Origin: Endomychus coccineus
Taxonomy: Eukaryota; Arthropoda; Insecta; Coleoptera; Endomychidae
DNA length: 64,000 bases
Direction: 5' to 3'
Assembly (NCBI GenBank): GCA_958510875.1
Contig: OY294067.1
Coordinates: forward strand, 199,890,524 to 199,954,523
A program made the position numbers and the translations under genes. The notes under the pieces are model-generated. The model saw only the letters and a list, made by a program, of their open reading frames with translations. It ran no database searches and was not told the DNA's origin. Below, piece after piece: positions 40,851 through 53,306 of this stretch (positions are counted from its first letter, which is position 1; each line of letters opens with the position of its first letter).

Positions 40851-42954
40851 ATATGTAAGTGTGAGCATAGTTCAATAGTTTTGTATACAGAATGATATAT
40901 TTGTATAATACATCTTGTGTTAATTTGCGTTAGAATACACTTATTCAGCAAACATGAGTTTATGTGATAATTCAAAATTAAATTAAAATTTTGATTGTGT
41001 ATATTAGATTTTTCCCTATTTACTAAATTTCATTTCATTTATTTCCAATTTTAAATTTTTTCAGGAACTAAATCAATTAATAAGTAAATGATTATGGTAG
41101 GTATTGGAATGGCGATGTTATTTTCATTATGTGCAGTACAAATTTTGATATATAAAATTAGATATTAAAATTATAGAATTATGAATTTCCCCAAAAAATT
41201 GTTCACATTTCAGAAATATTACGTATTTTCCGGTAATATGCGTGATATAAAATAATATACAATTGTGAATATTGAAAAATATAGAAATATACAGATACAT
41301 GAGGCAACGCAACTGCTACATAATCGGATTACACTTCACGGTATATTGTGGATGACAAATAGAATTATATTTTTCGGCGGTCTCAACCCCGTAAAATTCC
41401 GAGTGGAATATTCAAACAATTGAAACAATAAAGTACACAACTTTATAATATATATGTAAAATGCAGTATTTTTCCAGCAATATTTCTAATTTTATATTTT
41501 CGGACATTTCATTGTCAATGGTCTCAAGGTTGCAAGTTTCAATTGAATCACAGATCAATACGTTGATGAACATTCTTATTCATTGTTCATTTTGTTTCAG
41601 GTCTAGCGGCATATCGGTGCAAAATAATATGTAAGTATAACATTTAATTTGGCTTCTAGATTCGTATCGGATAATAAAATTCAGCCCATCCAACCCCTAA
41701 TCACATATCTATACCATAGTATTACGAGAGTAATATCTCAGTTGTATATAGTTCATAAGTTATTCTGAATATGCCACTTTATATTTAAGAACATATTTCT
41801 ATGAGAGTATACACTTCAAGGAAATAACCAATCTCGGAGTAAATCTACGTATTTATATTTATTTTACTTATATCTATTTTAGTATGTAATATAGAGTGAA
41901 ATTCATTAATGAGAATTCATCAGGACTTGATCATATCTTGGTACATTTCTTGAGGAGTATCCAACATGAATATTAAGTTTTCTATCGAAGATAAAACTAC
42001 TAAATCTGTAGGAGGAGGTTTACTGGAGCTCTAATTAGGAAACTTTGAAAAAATGTCTGATGTGGTGAATGTATCTCGTTATTCATCAATCGATACTGTT
42101 CAATTTAAACTCGCAACTTGAAAAGATTTACATCATCTACAATAACTTCTTTGAATAACGTATAATAATATATAAGATCCAAATTATATTTCATATTTCC
42201 AACGCATAATGTATGCCCAGTAAATTCAGAACGTGAAATCCCGATCGCCAATAATACTATTATAATATTCAAGAAGCTACTAACATAAATTGGACGCCGT
42301 AATGAGCAAATCTGTGATCAATTACTCATTATTATGATAATCGCATTAGAGTAAACATCAAAGGTGGAAAATGTTCAAAATTTTACTGACTAAAGAGTTC
42401 AATATATTTACAGTCATTTTAAAGAGAAAGAATACGAGTTGCCAATATATGATATTTTGGAGGGTGGTCAACTAATGCTATCGAACGTAGTATAAGAAAT
42501 ACACTAGGTATTCCGTTTTTTCTGTATAAAACGCTCACTTCAAATGAGGGCTGTTATCTGACCAATGTCAGCTCATATTCATGAATTCTTAGGGAACTAG
42601 CATTCGTTTCCCAGTTTGACGAGCTAAGCTAACAGACAACGACAAACGATAGGAACTATTTTCTATTATATAATACATCATTCAATTCAAAAATTCGTAT
42701 TCCCATTTAAGAGTTCATTGTATTATCTTTTTTGAACTTTAGGTACGATACTAACGGGCGCAATATAATGGAATCTTACAATAAACAATTATTAACCAAT
42801 GAAATAGGTGTGAGGAAGGAGACATAAATAGAGATCTAAGCAAAACATATTATTGTCGGCATAAAATAATTGCTCCTCAACCCTGAGCTCTTGAACTAAA
42901 ATTCTTGGTTACAGGAAATATTTTTGTGCTTCGACGATTTTCACTCATCAATTC
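40851..42954. other. Intergenic, no supported gene
   Basis: Nothing recognised. The only frame above 60 codons (41127-41312 minus) is low-complexity. Confidence 0.5.
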
Positions 42955-43240
42955 AAAGCAATTGAACTTAAGACGAATGTGCGTAAATAGTTGATCTATA
43001 GCGGAGCATTGAATCGCATTGTGTACATCAATGATTTACTTTCCTTTCAGAGCTTAAAATTTATAAAAATATAAGACCCCGACAGAACTAAAGTGTTATA
43101 ATTGTTAAACACGCTGAAGTAGATATCCTGGAATGTTGGTTAAAATGCCGCCTAGGTTCAATGTTCATACGTTTATTCATCTTTATAATCCTATGTTACA
43201 TTATCTAAGTTATCTTCATAATTCAGATTATTTAATTCTA
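42955..43240 (+). repeat. tRNA-like dispersed repeat, decayed
   Basis: Leader (TTGAACTTAAGACGAATG, then GTTGATCTATAGCGGAGC and CATCAATGATTTACT), decayed tRNA-like core (B-box degraded to GGTTAAAATGCC) and tail (TTATTCATCTTTATAATCC). The core has lost cloverleaf pairing, so this is an old copy. Confidence 0.85.
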
Positions 43241-44584
43241 TATTTGAAAGTTTTTGATGTTCCCATTCGAAAATTTGATGGAGGAAAAGTGATTAACCCT
43301 TTATATATAATTTTTTTTCATTAAGATGTAACAATAATAAATACGGAAAAGCTTACAAAGCCCAGACATCTAATTAAAAACGACAATTTTCATTTAACGC
43401 GATCCAGCTTTCTTCTGTGGAATTGGCATTCAACCCCCGAAAAGTGCAGCACCACAGATTTCACGTTTTTCGTTGGATATCAAGATAAATAAAAGAAGTA
43501 ACTACTGTAGAATTGAATGGTTAATAATTGTGTCATGTAATAGATAGCTTAAGTATTGAGAATGTGCGAATCTCACGTTGTCGCTTTCAGTCTTTTTGAC
43601 GAAAAATAGAATTTTTCTCTGAATTCAGCGTTCTAATAACCAAGGAAATGTTCACAACAACAACCTCTCTAGAATAGTGATTTTCTTCCCCAATAAGCTA
43701 ATTCCATAATTAGGATCACAATTAATTTGAGAAACTGTTATGAACTAATAACATATCCGTAATATCATCCGTAATGAACAGTATAAAGATAATGATATGA
43801 CCGATGTTGTTCAAGGAGAATTGGAGTTCACTTATAATTTATATTATTTACAAATCCACAGTTTAAACTTATTGATTGCATCACTAGCACACCTCAATTT
43901 GTTCCGATAAGTCTAAAAAATTTATAAATTCGCTGGTAGTATTGGCTTCTTGTCGTTATAATGAATGGAATACATTATATTGTAGTATTCTGTATAGGAG
44001 AGCATAATAATGGCAATTCTTTCAAAAATAATTGGGCATCATTTCAATAGAACAGTTCGCATAAATAATCCGGCGCCAGCATGCAATGCACGACCTAATC
44101 CGTTCATTGGAAAATATAGCGAAGACCTTTTGCTTGTTAGTAATAAATCAAGGGGCAGCCAAACTGTGCTAACTTGAATATATTGCTGTTAGTTCCACTA
44201 CGATTGTAACGTTGAGCACATAAAAGTAGCGCTGCTGCTGGAAAAGTTACATTTTATAGGAGACAGAATTTGTATAACTCATGTATACAATCAAAAATCA
44301 ACTATTATTGCAGATGATAATAATACAAGTCTAATTATAAGTGGATCCGATGGATTGATTCCTGTATTTCATGCAGTTTATTTTTTGTGAGTTATTTACG
44401 CGCTACTTTTATTCACGTGTAGGCCATTTTCTACTCTAAAGGTTTGCACTGACAGCTGATAATAATTCCCTACTGTTTAACTGCATCATCATACTAATCA
44501 TAGATTAAATCTGAAATATAGTAAATAGTCAGTGAACACACTGACTGTTTCCTATATAGAGGAGTGTCATCCAGTTTCTTACTT
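43241..44584. other. Intergenic, no supported gene
   Basis: No recognisable coding sequence or repeat. Confidence 0.5.
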
Positions 44585-44630
44585 ACACGGAATTATGGCC
44601 GAATAGGCAAAGAAACTTTAAACTTGTTTT
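44585..44630 (+). repeat. tRNA-like repeat, isolated tail
   Basis: Only the distal tail remains: ACGGAATTATGGCCGAATAG followed by GCAAAGAAACTTTAAACTTG. Confidence 0.8.
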
Positions 44631-44734
44631 TACTTACATAGAATATTTCTATTGAAATACATAAGTACAGGGATGCTGTCATTGAATGAGTACTGTCAGA
44701 GTAATTGTCAACCATAGTTATACTCCTCGATACA

Positions 44735-45085
44735 AAACGATTAATCTTAAGATGAATGTACGTGAATAGTTGATCTATGACAGAGCATCGAATCGAAATA
44801 TGTGCATCAATGATCTACTATGCTTCCAGAGGTTTATATTTACAAAAATATAAGATTCTGACAGGACCTAAGTGGTGTAATTGGTAAACACCTTGGACTA
44901 GACATCCAGAAATGAGTTCAAATCCCGCCTATGGTTCGATGTTTTACGTTCATTCATCTTTATAATCCTATGTTAAATTATCAAAGTTATCGTCTTAATT
45001 CAGAAAATCAAATTATATATCTCTTCATGTACGTATACGAAATTGTGGCCAATTAGGCAAAGAAACCTTAAACTTGTTGTTCAGT
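44735..45085 (+). repeat. tRNA-like dispersed repeat, near full length
   Basis: Leader from ATCTTAAGATGAATGTACG, tRNA-like core at 44866-44935, tail to TTAAACTTGTTG. The core keeps the anticodon arm TTGGACTAGACATCCAG, but the T arm has a small deletion and reads GAGTTCAAATCCCG. With the copy at 8861 it defines a unit of about 340-350 bp. Confidence 0.87.
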
Positions 45086-45204
45086 TGTTTTGAAGTAAGG
45101 ATTGTAGGTTAGAGTATTACTATGGTTGGCAATTACTAGACAGTACTTATTCAATAACAACATCCCGGTTCTTATATATTTCGACTGACTGAGGAATGTT
45201 CTGG

Positions 45205-45266
45205 ATTAGGTATAAACAAGTTTGAAGTTTCTTTGCCTAAATGGCCACAATTTCGTGTATGTACAT
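45205..45266 (-). repeat. tRNA-like repeat, isolated tail, inverted
   Basis: Reverse complement of the repeat tail (AAGTTTGAAGTTTCTTTGCC, then GGCCACAATTTCGTGTATG). It ends exactly where the next dispersed repeat begins. Confidence 0.8.
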
Positions 45267-47700
45267 TATAGTGGAGTCAATCTACGGAAAAATAGGACGA
45301 GGTTCGTAAAAATTAAATAGAGGTTACTGACTTGAAAAAAATGATGTCTCATGATGAAAATAGTAAGATCCCAAAATTTCTTTTAGCAATATTGGGTGGA
45401 ACCATGTCTAACCTTCAAAAAACTGTTTTTTGCCCTTTTCAAGATCAGTTTTGGAGTTTTTTTTTTCTTGGATCCTTTAGACATCCGGCTAAGGTTCGAA
45501 ATTGATACCCTTTTATTGTTGATATTTGAGGAAACTTCAGTCCTAATTTCGTGACATTCCGCTTACCCCCCTCCGGGAATATATATTTATATTTTTCTGG
45601 AAGCAAAAATTCAAATTGGGTTATTTTGGCCGAATAGCAACCAAATCGAATGAAAAAGTTGGTCGTAGCGGTTACAATAAGTGGTTCAAATATGGGCTAA
45701 AATATTGAATAGTTTTGCTTAAAAAACAAATTTGACCAATTTGCGCCAAATCTTAAAGCGGCTCCCTCTTTTGTCCAAAAGTTTAAGCGTACTCTACTTA
45801 GACTCTAATTTGAGTATATTTCATGTTCTTCGATGTGGTTCATGTCCGTTACAACTTTTTTTTTTAAGATTCATTCATTTTTTGGCCATTTATAGTATAT
45901 GTTATCATAAATCATTTATGTAATCCATATCAACGTTACATTTTTTGTACTATGAAATACGTTATTATTTTAATGTTACTATATGTATATATTATAATTA
46001 ATAAATCAAACACAAAATTTTATTTTTGAAAAATATTTAAAAGAAATTACTCACTAAAAATAAATAATTACGTATTATATGTTCAAGAAGTAACGAATGT
46101 AGAATTGTTTTTCAAAATTTAAATAGAACATTTGTATCTATTCAATAACCTGCACCTGATGGTGCGTTCATCATACCTTCTTTTTTTTTAATTTTTTTTT
46201 GAAATCTTTAACAAATAATTTTTTTAAAATAAAATGCCTCAATAAATTCATACTATACAAGGAATTGAACATTATAAATTAAAGAAAAAAGATTTAATAT
46301 TATAATATGCCTTAGTTTTGATCTTACCTGACATTGTCTCTAATAAAAGTTCCTTGTTATATTAATGAGAGTTGCGGTCCTAAACATTAGATGATCGTTT
46401 TTATCGAATGGTTAATAAGGAGAAGCATATGCCTGTGAAATATATATGTTTTTCTTATATTTTTTTAAAATAAAATTTTGTTTATGTTTTTTATTCACTA
46501 TAATATTTACATATAGTAACATTAGAATAATAACGTATGTCAGTACAAAAAATGTAACGTTGATGTGGATCACATAAATGGTTTAAGATAACATATACTG
46601 TAAATGGTCAAAAAATGGATGAATCGTGAAAAAAACTTGATACGGACATATACCACATTAAAGTACATAAAATAACATTTTTCGACAAACGGGGGAGTCA
46701 TTTTAAAATTTGGGACAAATTGGACAAATTTGAATTTTAAGCAAAACCGTTCAATATTTCTAGCCCATATTTGGACCACTTATTATGACCGCCACGACCT
46801 ACTTTTTCGTCAAATGTCATCCAAATTGATTGCAATTTGGTGAAAATAGCCAAATTTGAATTCTAACCGGAAAAACTTTGACATTTTCCGAGGTCCGAAA
46901 TTTTCAAAGTTGTCCAACATTTGCTTATGCCCCAAAAACTGTATTGAAGAATGTTTCATATCACATATGTTGAAATCTACAAATGGATTTTTTTTGTCGG
47001 TAAGTCCATTTTTCGACTGGTAATTTTTGGGATTTTTGTAAATGGTCGATTGTGGAGCCAAAATAAAAGATAAAAACAAAACACTGTAGCTAGTGTATGA
47101 AGAATACCATTTCTTCATTTAAATACAATATTTTTTTGGTCAATATTCGAATAAGAAAAAGAAAATGTGGATTCCACAAAAAAAAAATTTGTTTCTATCT
47201 CAGGACCATAACCTTAAAATGACTTCTACTTCGCCTCAAACAATGCGTTTTCACTTTTCTACAATATTTTCCTACAAATCGTCTTTTTGCGCGCCAAAAA
47301 ATGGCCGTAACTTTTGGACCTAACTTGTAGGAATTATTTCACAATTTTTCCCTTCTTCAATGCGTCAAAATACATATAAAAACATACCAAATTTACACCG
47401 TCATTTTTAAACGATATGCACTGATATCTCGAGACCGTAACCACAAAATAACTTTTACCTCAGCTCAAACCATGCGTTTTCACTTTTTCTGCAATTCGTC
47501 TCTTCACTTGTTTTTCCATTTGAGCCACCGTTTTATTTGTGAACGTAAAAAACATGAAATTCGTCTTTTTTCTCGCCAAAACATGCCCGTAACTCTTGGT
47601 GCTAACTCGTAGGAATTTTTTCACTATTTCTTCCGTTCCCACAAAAATACGTATAAAAACACTGCACATTTACACCTCAAAATTTTTCTCCTCAATTTAT
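45267..47700. repeat. Large inverted-repeat element
   Basis: The block at 45600-46075 recurs inverted at 46440-46865. For example, CATATCAACGTTACATTTTTTGTACT-type sequence at 45928-45953 mirrors AGTACAAAAAATGTAACGTT near 46545, and CAAATATGGGCTAAAATATTG mirrors CAATATTTCTAGCCCATATTTG. The arms are about 85% alike by eye and the spacer is about 360 bp. The left flank (45267-45510) is the family also seen at 12508-12757. The right flank (47225-47690) holds a tandem duplication. No transposase frame is visible, so this resembles a non-autonomous foldback. Confidence 0.75.
47225..47690 (-). repeat. Tandem duplication of about 229 bp
   Basis: Two diverged copies: ATGCGTTTTCACTTTT at 47243 and 47472; CGTCTTTTTGCGCGCCAAAA versus CGTCTTTTTTCTCGCCAAAA; GTAGGAATT(A/T)TTTCAC in each; ATAAAAACA near both ends. 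Insertions in the second copy add about 50 bp. Not coding. Confidence 0.8.
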
Positions 47701-47722
47701 CCTCTGGCGACTGGACTATAGT

Positions 47723-47965
47723 TATAGAATTAAATTTTCTGAATCATGAAGATAACTTAAATAATTTAAGATAGGATTATAAAGATGAATAAACGAAAAA
47801 AAATTGAACCATAGGCTGGATTCGAATTCACATGACTGGATGTCTAGTCCAGGGTGTTTACCAATTACACCACTTTCGTCCCGTCAGATTTTTATATTTT
47901 TTGTAAATATAAACCTCTGAAGTGATAGTAGATCATTAATGAACACAATGCTTACTTCAAGACTT
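47723..47965 (-). repeat. tRNA-like dispersed repeat, minus copy
   Basis: Minus-strand copy with tail, tRNA-like core (anticodon arm CTGGACTAGACATCCAG, B-box variant) and part of the leader. It is head-to-head with the following plus copy. Confidence 0.85.
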
Positions 47966-48212
47966 CTGAACTTTAGATGAATGTGTGTGAATAGTTTTAT
48001 CTATGGTAGAGCATCGAATCTACTATCCTATCAGGGGTTTATATTCACAAGAAATATAATAATCTGACGGGACCAAAGTGGTGTAATTAGTAAACACCCT
48101 GAACTAGACATCCAGTAATGTGGGTTCCAATCCCGCCTATGGTTCAATGATTTACATTTATTCCTCTTTATAATCCTATGTTAAATTATCTAAATTATCT
48201 TCAAACAAGACA
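47966..48212 (+). repeat. tRNA-like dispersed repeat, plus copy
   Basis: Leader from CTGAACTTTAGATGAATG, with an internal deletion relative to the 8861 copy. The core spans 48072-48143 with acceptor stem ACCAAAG/CTATGGT and B-box variant GGTTCCAATCC. The tail is truncated at TTATCTTCAAAC. Confidence 0.85.
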
Positions 48213-49525
48213 TCACGTAACGTTCATATGACAGACAGCTCACAGAATAATAACTCATACTTTGATTATTCCTCTCGATTCGAATATGACTTTCAGGTTG
48301 GTCTAGTAAGTCATAGTGATTTAGCACCGACATACTCTTAGGGGCCCCTACCTAATCTTTATCTAGGACTGGTGCTAAATAAAGGAGATTCCTCTCTATC
48401 TTTTACTGACTTGTGTATGTTCTTGTCTGGAAATGTATGTACTGATAATTATAAATAGTGCTATTTCAAAACAGTATAAGAAATGCGTTATTTGTGATTT
48501 GTCAGATATAGTGCGCCAAGAATGGTCTTAAAACTTTTGGAATCAGAAGATACTTGTTCCAAAGCAAGGTGCAGAAGATTTATCAAACTTAATCAAAAAC
48601 ATCCATCTATGAATATTGATATTTTTATAATAATTTAGGATTCAGTTCGATTATGTTCCCTCAAATTACTGAACATGAAGATGACGGAATAACCATATTC
48701 ATTTGAAACATATTTCTTATATTTCTGTTTATCATCCATTTATTGATTATGTATTCCAATTTATAAATTGGATCTCCTTCAATCAAATAAATTAGAGTCA
48801 GATGTATATCGTGAAACTAAGATATTGTTTGAAATTATGTAGATTAATCATCGTTCTGCAAGATCAGGTAATAATATATTTGCATAATAATATCAGTCAA
48901 GTTATAGTACTATAATATGTTCATTATATTACTATGTATTTGGAAGGTTCCTTTTCAATGAATATCCTAAAGTATTTGATTTGAGGTAAAACCTTCACTA
49001 TGACTTAATACTCGACCCTCCTCCTGGCTCATTGACACTCTCTAATTGATAGTCAACTATAAAAACAGCTCTGACATCTTCTTCATACGATGTGCCATCG
49101 ACAACTACCAGAATACCTGTCTGTCATTTTAATGTACCGTCACATGACAACAGAATGAATTACAAATTGAATCAAAACTAAAGATGTTCAATAGCTCCTC
49201 GACATTTTTTTTCATTATTCTTGAATGGGATAGAAACAGAAATAACATAGTACATAGTTATTAGGGTAAGAATTAATAACTCAAATTGATGTGGTACGAC
49301 GATCGTATATTCTATTTCACATGCTCATTAATGACGCCAACATCCGCCTTCGCATCATATTACATTAGAATAAAAAAGAGAACATATGCCCCTCATAATG
49401 TCTGTGTCTGATGTGGGATATTCTGTTACTGTTGCCTTGTTGGACTGAAAGGGTCTTGGGTTAAATTAATTTACATAAGTGCGTTGTTTCAGATGCGTTT
49501 AAAGGTGAATTCAATATGAAATGGA
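48213..49525. other. Intergenic, no supported gene
   Basis: No recognised coding sequence, RNA or repeat. Confidence 0.5.
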
Positions 49526-49693
49526 TTTTTTTTTAATAACTATTAAAAGTTCGATTTTTCCTAGCTCAATATATATGACTATATGTTCGCTAACACAGTA
49601 ACTCTTCCAATTAAATATCACATAAGTCCTGTCATATTTATTAAACTAGTGATAATAGAACTTTTAATAGTTCTTTTATTCAAGTTTAAAATA
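49526..49693. mobile_element. MITE-like palindromic repeat, copy 1
   Basis: Inverted ends: AATAACTATTAAAAGTTCGA at 49535 and AGAACTTTTAATAGTTCTTT at 49657. A second copy with the same ends lies at 56797-56893, and the sequence following the right end (AAGTTTA.AA..GATTTTC.T) is shared between the two. A third, weaker relative is at 49828-49900. Confidence 0.75.
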
Positions 49694-49900
49694 GATTTTC
49701 TTCACGTAATTCTATTCAATTTTTGAAAGAAGCTGATAAAAGTTTTCGAGCCCTTTGGTATTTTAAATTACTCACAGTACTTTTGTGATATTTGTTTGAA
49801 CAAGCTACTTTGTTAACGAAACTATAGTCACATTTATTAACTTTTTATAGTTTTTTATTTACGTTTAGAGTGGATCGTAAAGGCTGATTATATTCAATTT

Positions 49901-50654
49901 ATGAAATGTATTGTTGACAAGACAGCTTAAAACATTATATCATTATATTCTTTTCAAAATTTGTATACTTACTAGGAAATGTTATCATATAATCGGTACA
50001 ACGGCACTGGAAAATTTCTCATTTTGAGAGTTCTTATATATTCTGAAAAATCTCACTGTTAACTGAACATTAAATACTATTTTAAATTTTATTCATTATG
50101 ACGGGATACTACATTAGTAATCAATAGATGATAGAAAATAATGAGATTCAGTACATGACGACTTAAAAAGTTCGTCGTGAGTTCATTAAAATTGAACAGT
50201 GAAATGTGAATATAATCCAAGTTTACAGATTAAACCTAAATATTTTTCCACCAAAAAGCGTCATGCTCAGAATGAGTTCATAGTATTGCAGATTTGCGAT
50301 GAAACTGTATTCAAAATGATTGTTCTTGTTCAAATCCAAGAAAAGGGAGGAACACAAAGATATCTGCTTATAGCAACTATTATATAAAGTACGTATCAGG
50401 TTTTAGCGGTGCGAGTAGGATAGAATATTGTATACTTCCGCATTGTTCTAACAAAACAGTTATTGATTTATGTAATTTCACCGGGCCATAGCAACACTCG
50501 AACTCCATTTTTCACATGTAAATCATATTCCCGCAGATCCTTGACTTCAGTCAAGATTGAAGCAATTAGGGCGCAGTAAAGAATATCTCCTTGCAACTTA
50601 CAGGTAAACTAGACTCCTTCGAGTGCTATAATGAATAAACTATACAGTTGTCCG
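49901..50654. other. Intergenic, no supported gene
   Basis: A 62-codon plus frame at 50199-50387 has no recognised feature. Nothing else noted. Confidence 0.5.
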
Positions 50655-51122
50655 TTATTGATCTATGAAGAGGTTTCTGTAAATGTACGATGTTTGTATA
50701 TTCCGTGATTCGTACCTCTCCCTTAGATCCTGCAGTATGGGTACATAGTGTTTCAAGAAACGTGCTAAGTTTCCTTCATAAATTGATACAATGTTACGAT
50801 TAAAGTTGTCAGTATAATTCTTATTCATGAACTCCAACCGAAGGAAATCTAATAAATCATAACTACAACTCTCTGAAATCACGAAACGTTAGCGTCGGAT
50901 AGAAATTGTTCAAAATGTCATAATTGATCGGGTTCCCTGTAAAATATAGTAATTTCTTCTGGAATACTCATATAATCATGCTTTTATAATGACTTTATCA
51001 AATTTGCTACTAGCAAAGAATACGTAATCTATTACCTATCATTTGCTTTGCTTTGTTGACCGTGGCAGAGGAATAAAATCTGAAATCCTACCTGTAATGG
51101 GCGGAGTAACGGAGGGCTCCAT
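50655..51122 (-). CDS. Candidate two-exon gene with one frameshift
   Basis: Exon 1 (51122-51092) starts ATG GAG CCC and encodes MEPSVTPPIT plus one base, then the donor CAG|GTAGGA. The 155-nt intron ends TTTTACAG, and exon 2 starts at 50936 with the two bases needed to complete the codon. It continues NPINYDILNNFYPTLTFRDF. That frame would stop at TAG 50865-50863, while a second frame, open from just after a TAA at 50891-50889, carries on with SCSYDLLDFLRLEF and IVSIYEGNLARFLKHYVPIL to a stop at 50655-50657. A one-base shift within 50866-50888 would join them. No known domain recognised. It could be a pseudogene, an assembly error in an otherwise real gene, or chance. The matched intron phase favours a real gene. 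Confidence 0.4.
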
Positions 51123-51144
51123 TTTGAAACCCTTCATATACCTA

Positions 51145-51166
51145 CACGGAGAGAATTATTTGATAG
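51145..51166 (+). repeat. Left terminal inverted repeat
   Basis: CACGGAGAGAATTA followed by TTTGATAG. The 14 outermost bases match the right terminus perfectly in inverted orientation. Confidence 0.75.
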
Positions 51167-51639
51167 CATTCATCCTATAAGGACTAATTTTATCAAAATT
51201 CGAGTTCATATAGCACTAGTCCGACATTTTATTAATCTTATTTAACGATTGGATCAGTCACCTCGGATGAAAGGGATTGAATAGATTTAGTCTTACCACG
51301 ATCAATACCATAAAACTCAACATATTAATATCATAACTTTTTTATTGATATTAATAAGTATTTGTATAATACTAATCAAACTTTGGGATAAAACCCTTCG
51401 TACATTAGGTTTATTCTATAAATCATTTTATAGGTTTATTCTTTTTTTTGATCAAACCTATCAAAATAGCCAATGAACTACAGTTGTAATTTATCTTATA
51501 TTAGGTAAAATTTGTCACTTATTGATCAGATCTTTCAAATATGTAGTGTTTTTAACATAATATTCGATGATATCTATCAATTTTTCACTGAAATCTATCA
51601 TTCTCATTTTACTGAACCTATTAAACCACTGTTGAGATT

Positions 51640-52310
51640 CATCGTATATTAACTAAAATCTGTCACTCATTTGATCCGGTTTATAAAATAACTAGTGTTT
51701 TCATCCAAATCATTAAGTGATTTCTATAAATTCTTTCACTGAATTACATCACTTATTTGACTAAAATCTGTCACTCATTTGATCCGATTTATAAAATAAC
51801 TAGTGTTTTCATCCAAATCATTAAGTGATTTCTATAAATTCTTTCACTGAATTATATCACTTATTTGACTAAAATCTGTCACTCATTTGATCCGGTTTAT
51901 AAAATAACTAGTGTTTTCATCCAAATCATTAAGTGATTTCTATAAATTCTTTCACTGAATTACATCACTTATTTGACTAAAATCTGTCACTCATTTGATC
52001 CGATTTATAAAATAACTAGTGTTTTCATCCAAATCATTAAGTGATTTCTATAAATTCTTTCACTGAATTACATCACTTATTTGACTAAAATCTGTCACTC
52101 ATTTGATCCGATTTATAAAATAACTAGTGTTTTCATCCAAATCATTAAGTGATTTCTATAAATTCTTTCACTGAATTATATCACTTATTTGACTAAAATC
52201 TGTCACTCATTTGATCCGGTTTATAAAATAACTAGTGTTTTCATCCAAAATATTAAGTGATTTCAATAAATTCTTTTACAGAATTATATCACTTATTTGA
52301 CTGGAACTGT
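51640..52310 (+). repeat. 108-bp tandem repeat, six copies
   Basis: TGTCACTCATTTGATCCG starts at 51661, 51769, 51877, 51985, 52093 and 52201, exactly 108 bp apart. The copies are almost identical except for CCGG/CCGA and ACATC/ATATC variants. Each unit repeats the motif CACT(T/C)ATTTGA twice, and diverged motif copies continue on both sides (51500-51640, 52310-52380). CACTA elements typically carry such subterminal arrays as transposase-binding sites; that role is inferred here. Confidence 0.92.
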
Positions 52311-52379
52311 CAAAAAGTTAATAAATTATTTGATGATACTTATCAAATATTGAAATCTGTCACTTAGTTTACTTAATTG

Positions 52380-53306
52380 CCAAAATTTTTTGTTCAAAAT
52401 AAAGTGATATTTCATATTTTTTACTGAAATATGTAGGGTTTATAGAAAAAAAAATAATTGCACTGATAAAAATATTTATTTTCGCATAAAAAAGTGATTA
52501 TTAAAAAATTAACTTAAGAATATACAACATGCACTTATAACTATAAAAAATAAACATGCTTCATACAGATATTTTAAAAATCTTACTTCTAATATAATAT
52601 AATTTAAAAATTTATATTGCAATGACTCAAGTTTTTAACAAATCTACACATTTTACACATTTTCTATAAAGAAATATAAACATTTATACAAGTGAGAGCC
52701 GAATAGATATATTAAAATAGAACTCCTAAATCTAGGTACAAAATACTTTAACATCTGATGGTTCAGGTAAAATGAAACAACTTTTGCTTTTCTGAATCTT
52801 TTCCTAAAAGCTATGGTTTCAAAACATAAGAATCCTATATAATGAACAAAAATATTTTTTATTATCATTGATGTCACTTACAACGTAAAACATAGGTGAA
52901 ACATATTTCTATCTACCCACATTTACATACTGAACTTTTATTAGTTAAAAATGCGTTAAAATCGAAATACGCAGACTTTGAACATGAATTAAAATTATGG
53001 ATGATAACTCACTTTTATTATATTGAGCAAAGTAGGAAAAATCTCACCGAACAGTAAATATTTTTAAGCTTCAATAAAGTTATTAACTTCGTTCTTAAAT
53101 GCCAATTCAAAAAATACACCACTTCTGAGGAATTTGCAATATTTACCTTTAAACATATCTTAAGCCTATTTTTTCAAAGATATCTGCATTTTACAACCTT
53201 TCTGCCATCTTCTAACGTATGCACTGAAATAGGCTTATAAAAGTCATTAATTTCTAATGAAACTATTCTTTTTGTATCTTTAACAAAAAAAAAGCACATA
53301 AAATGT
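52380..53306. other. Non-coding part of the CACTA-like element
   Basis: AT-rich, likely 3' UTR and subterminal sequence downstream of the transposase. No coding frame recognised; the frame at 52653-52877 (minus) is unrecognised. Confidence 0.5.
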
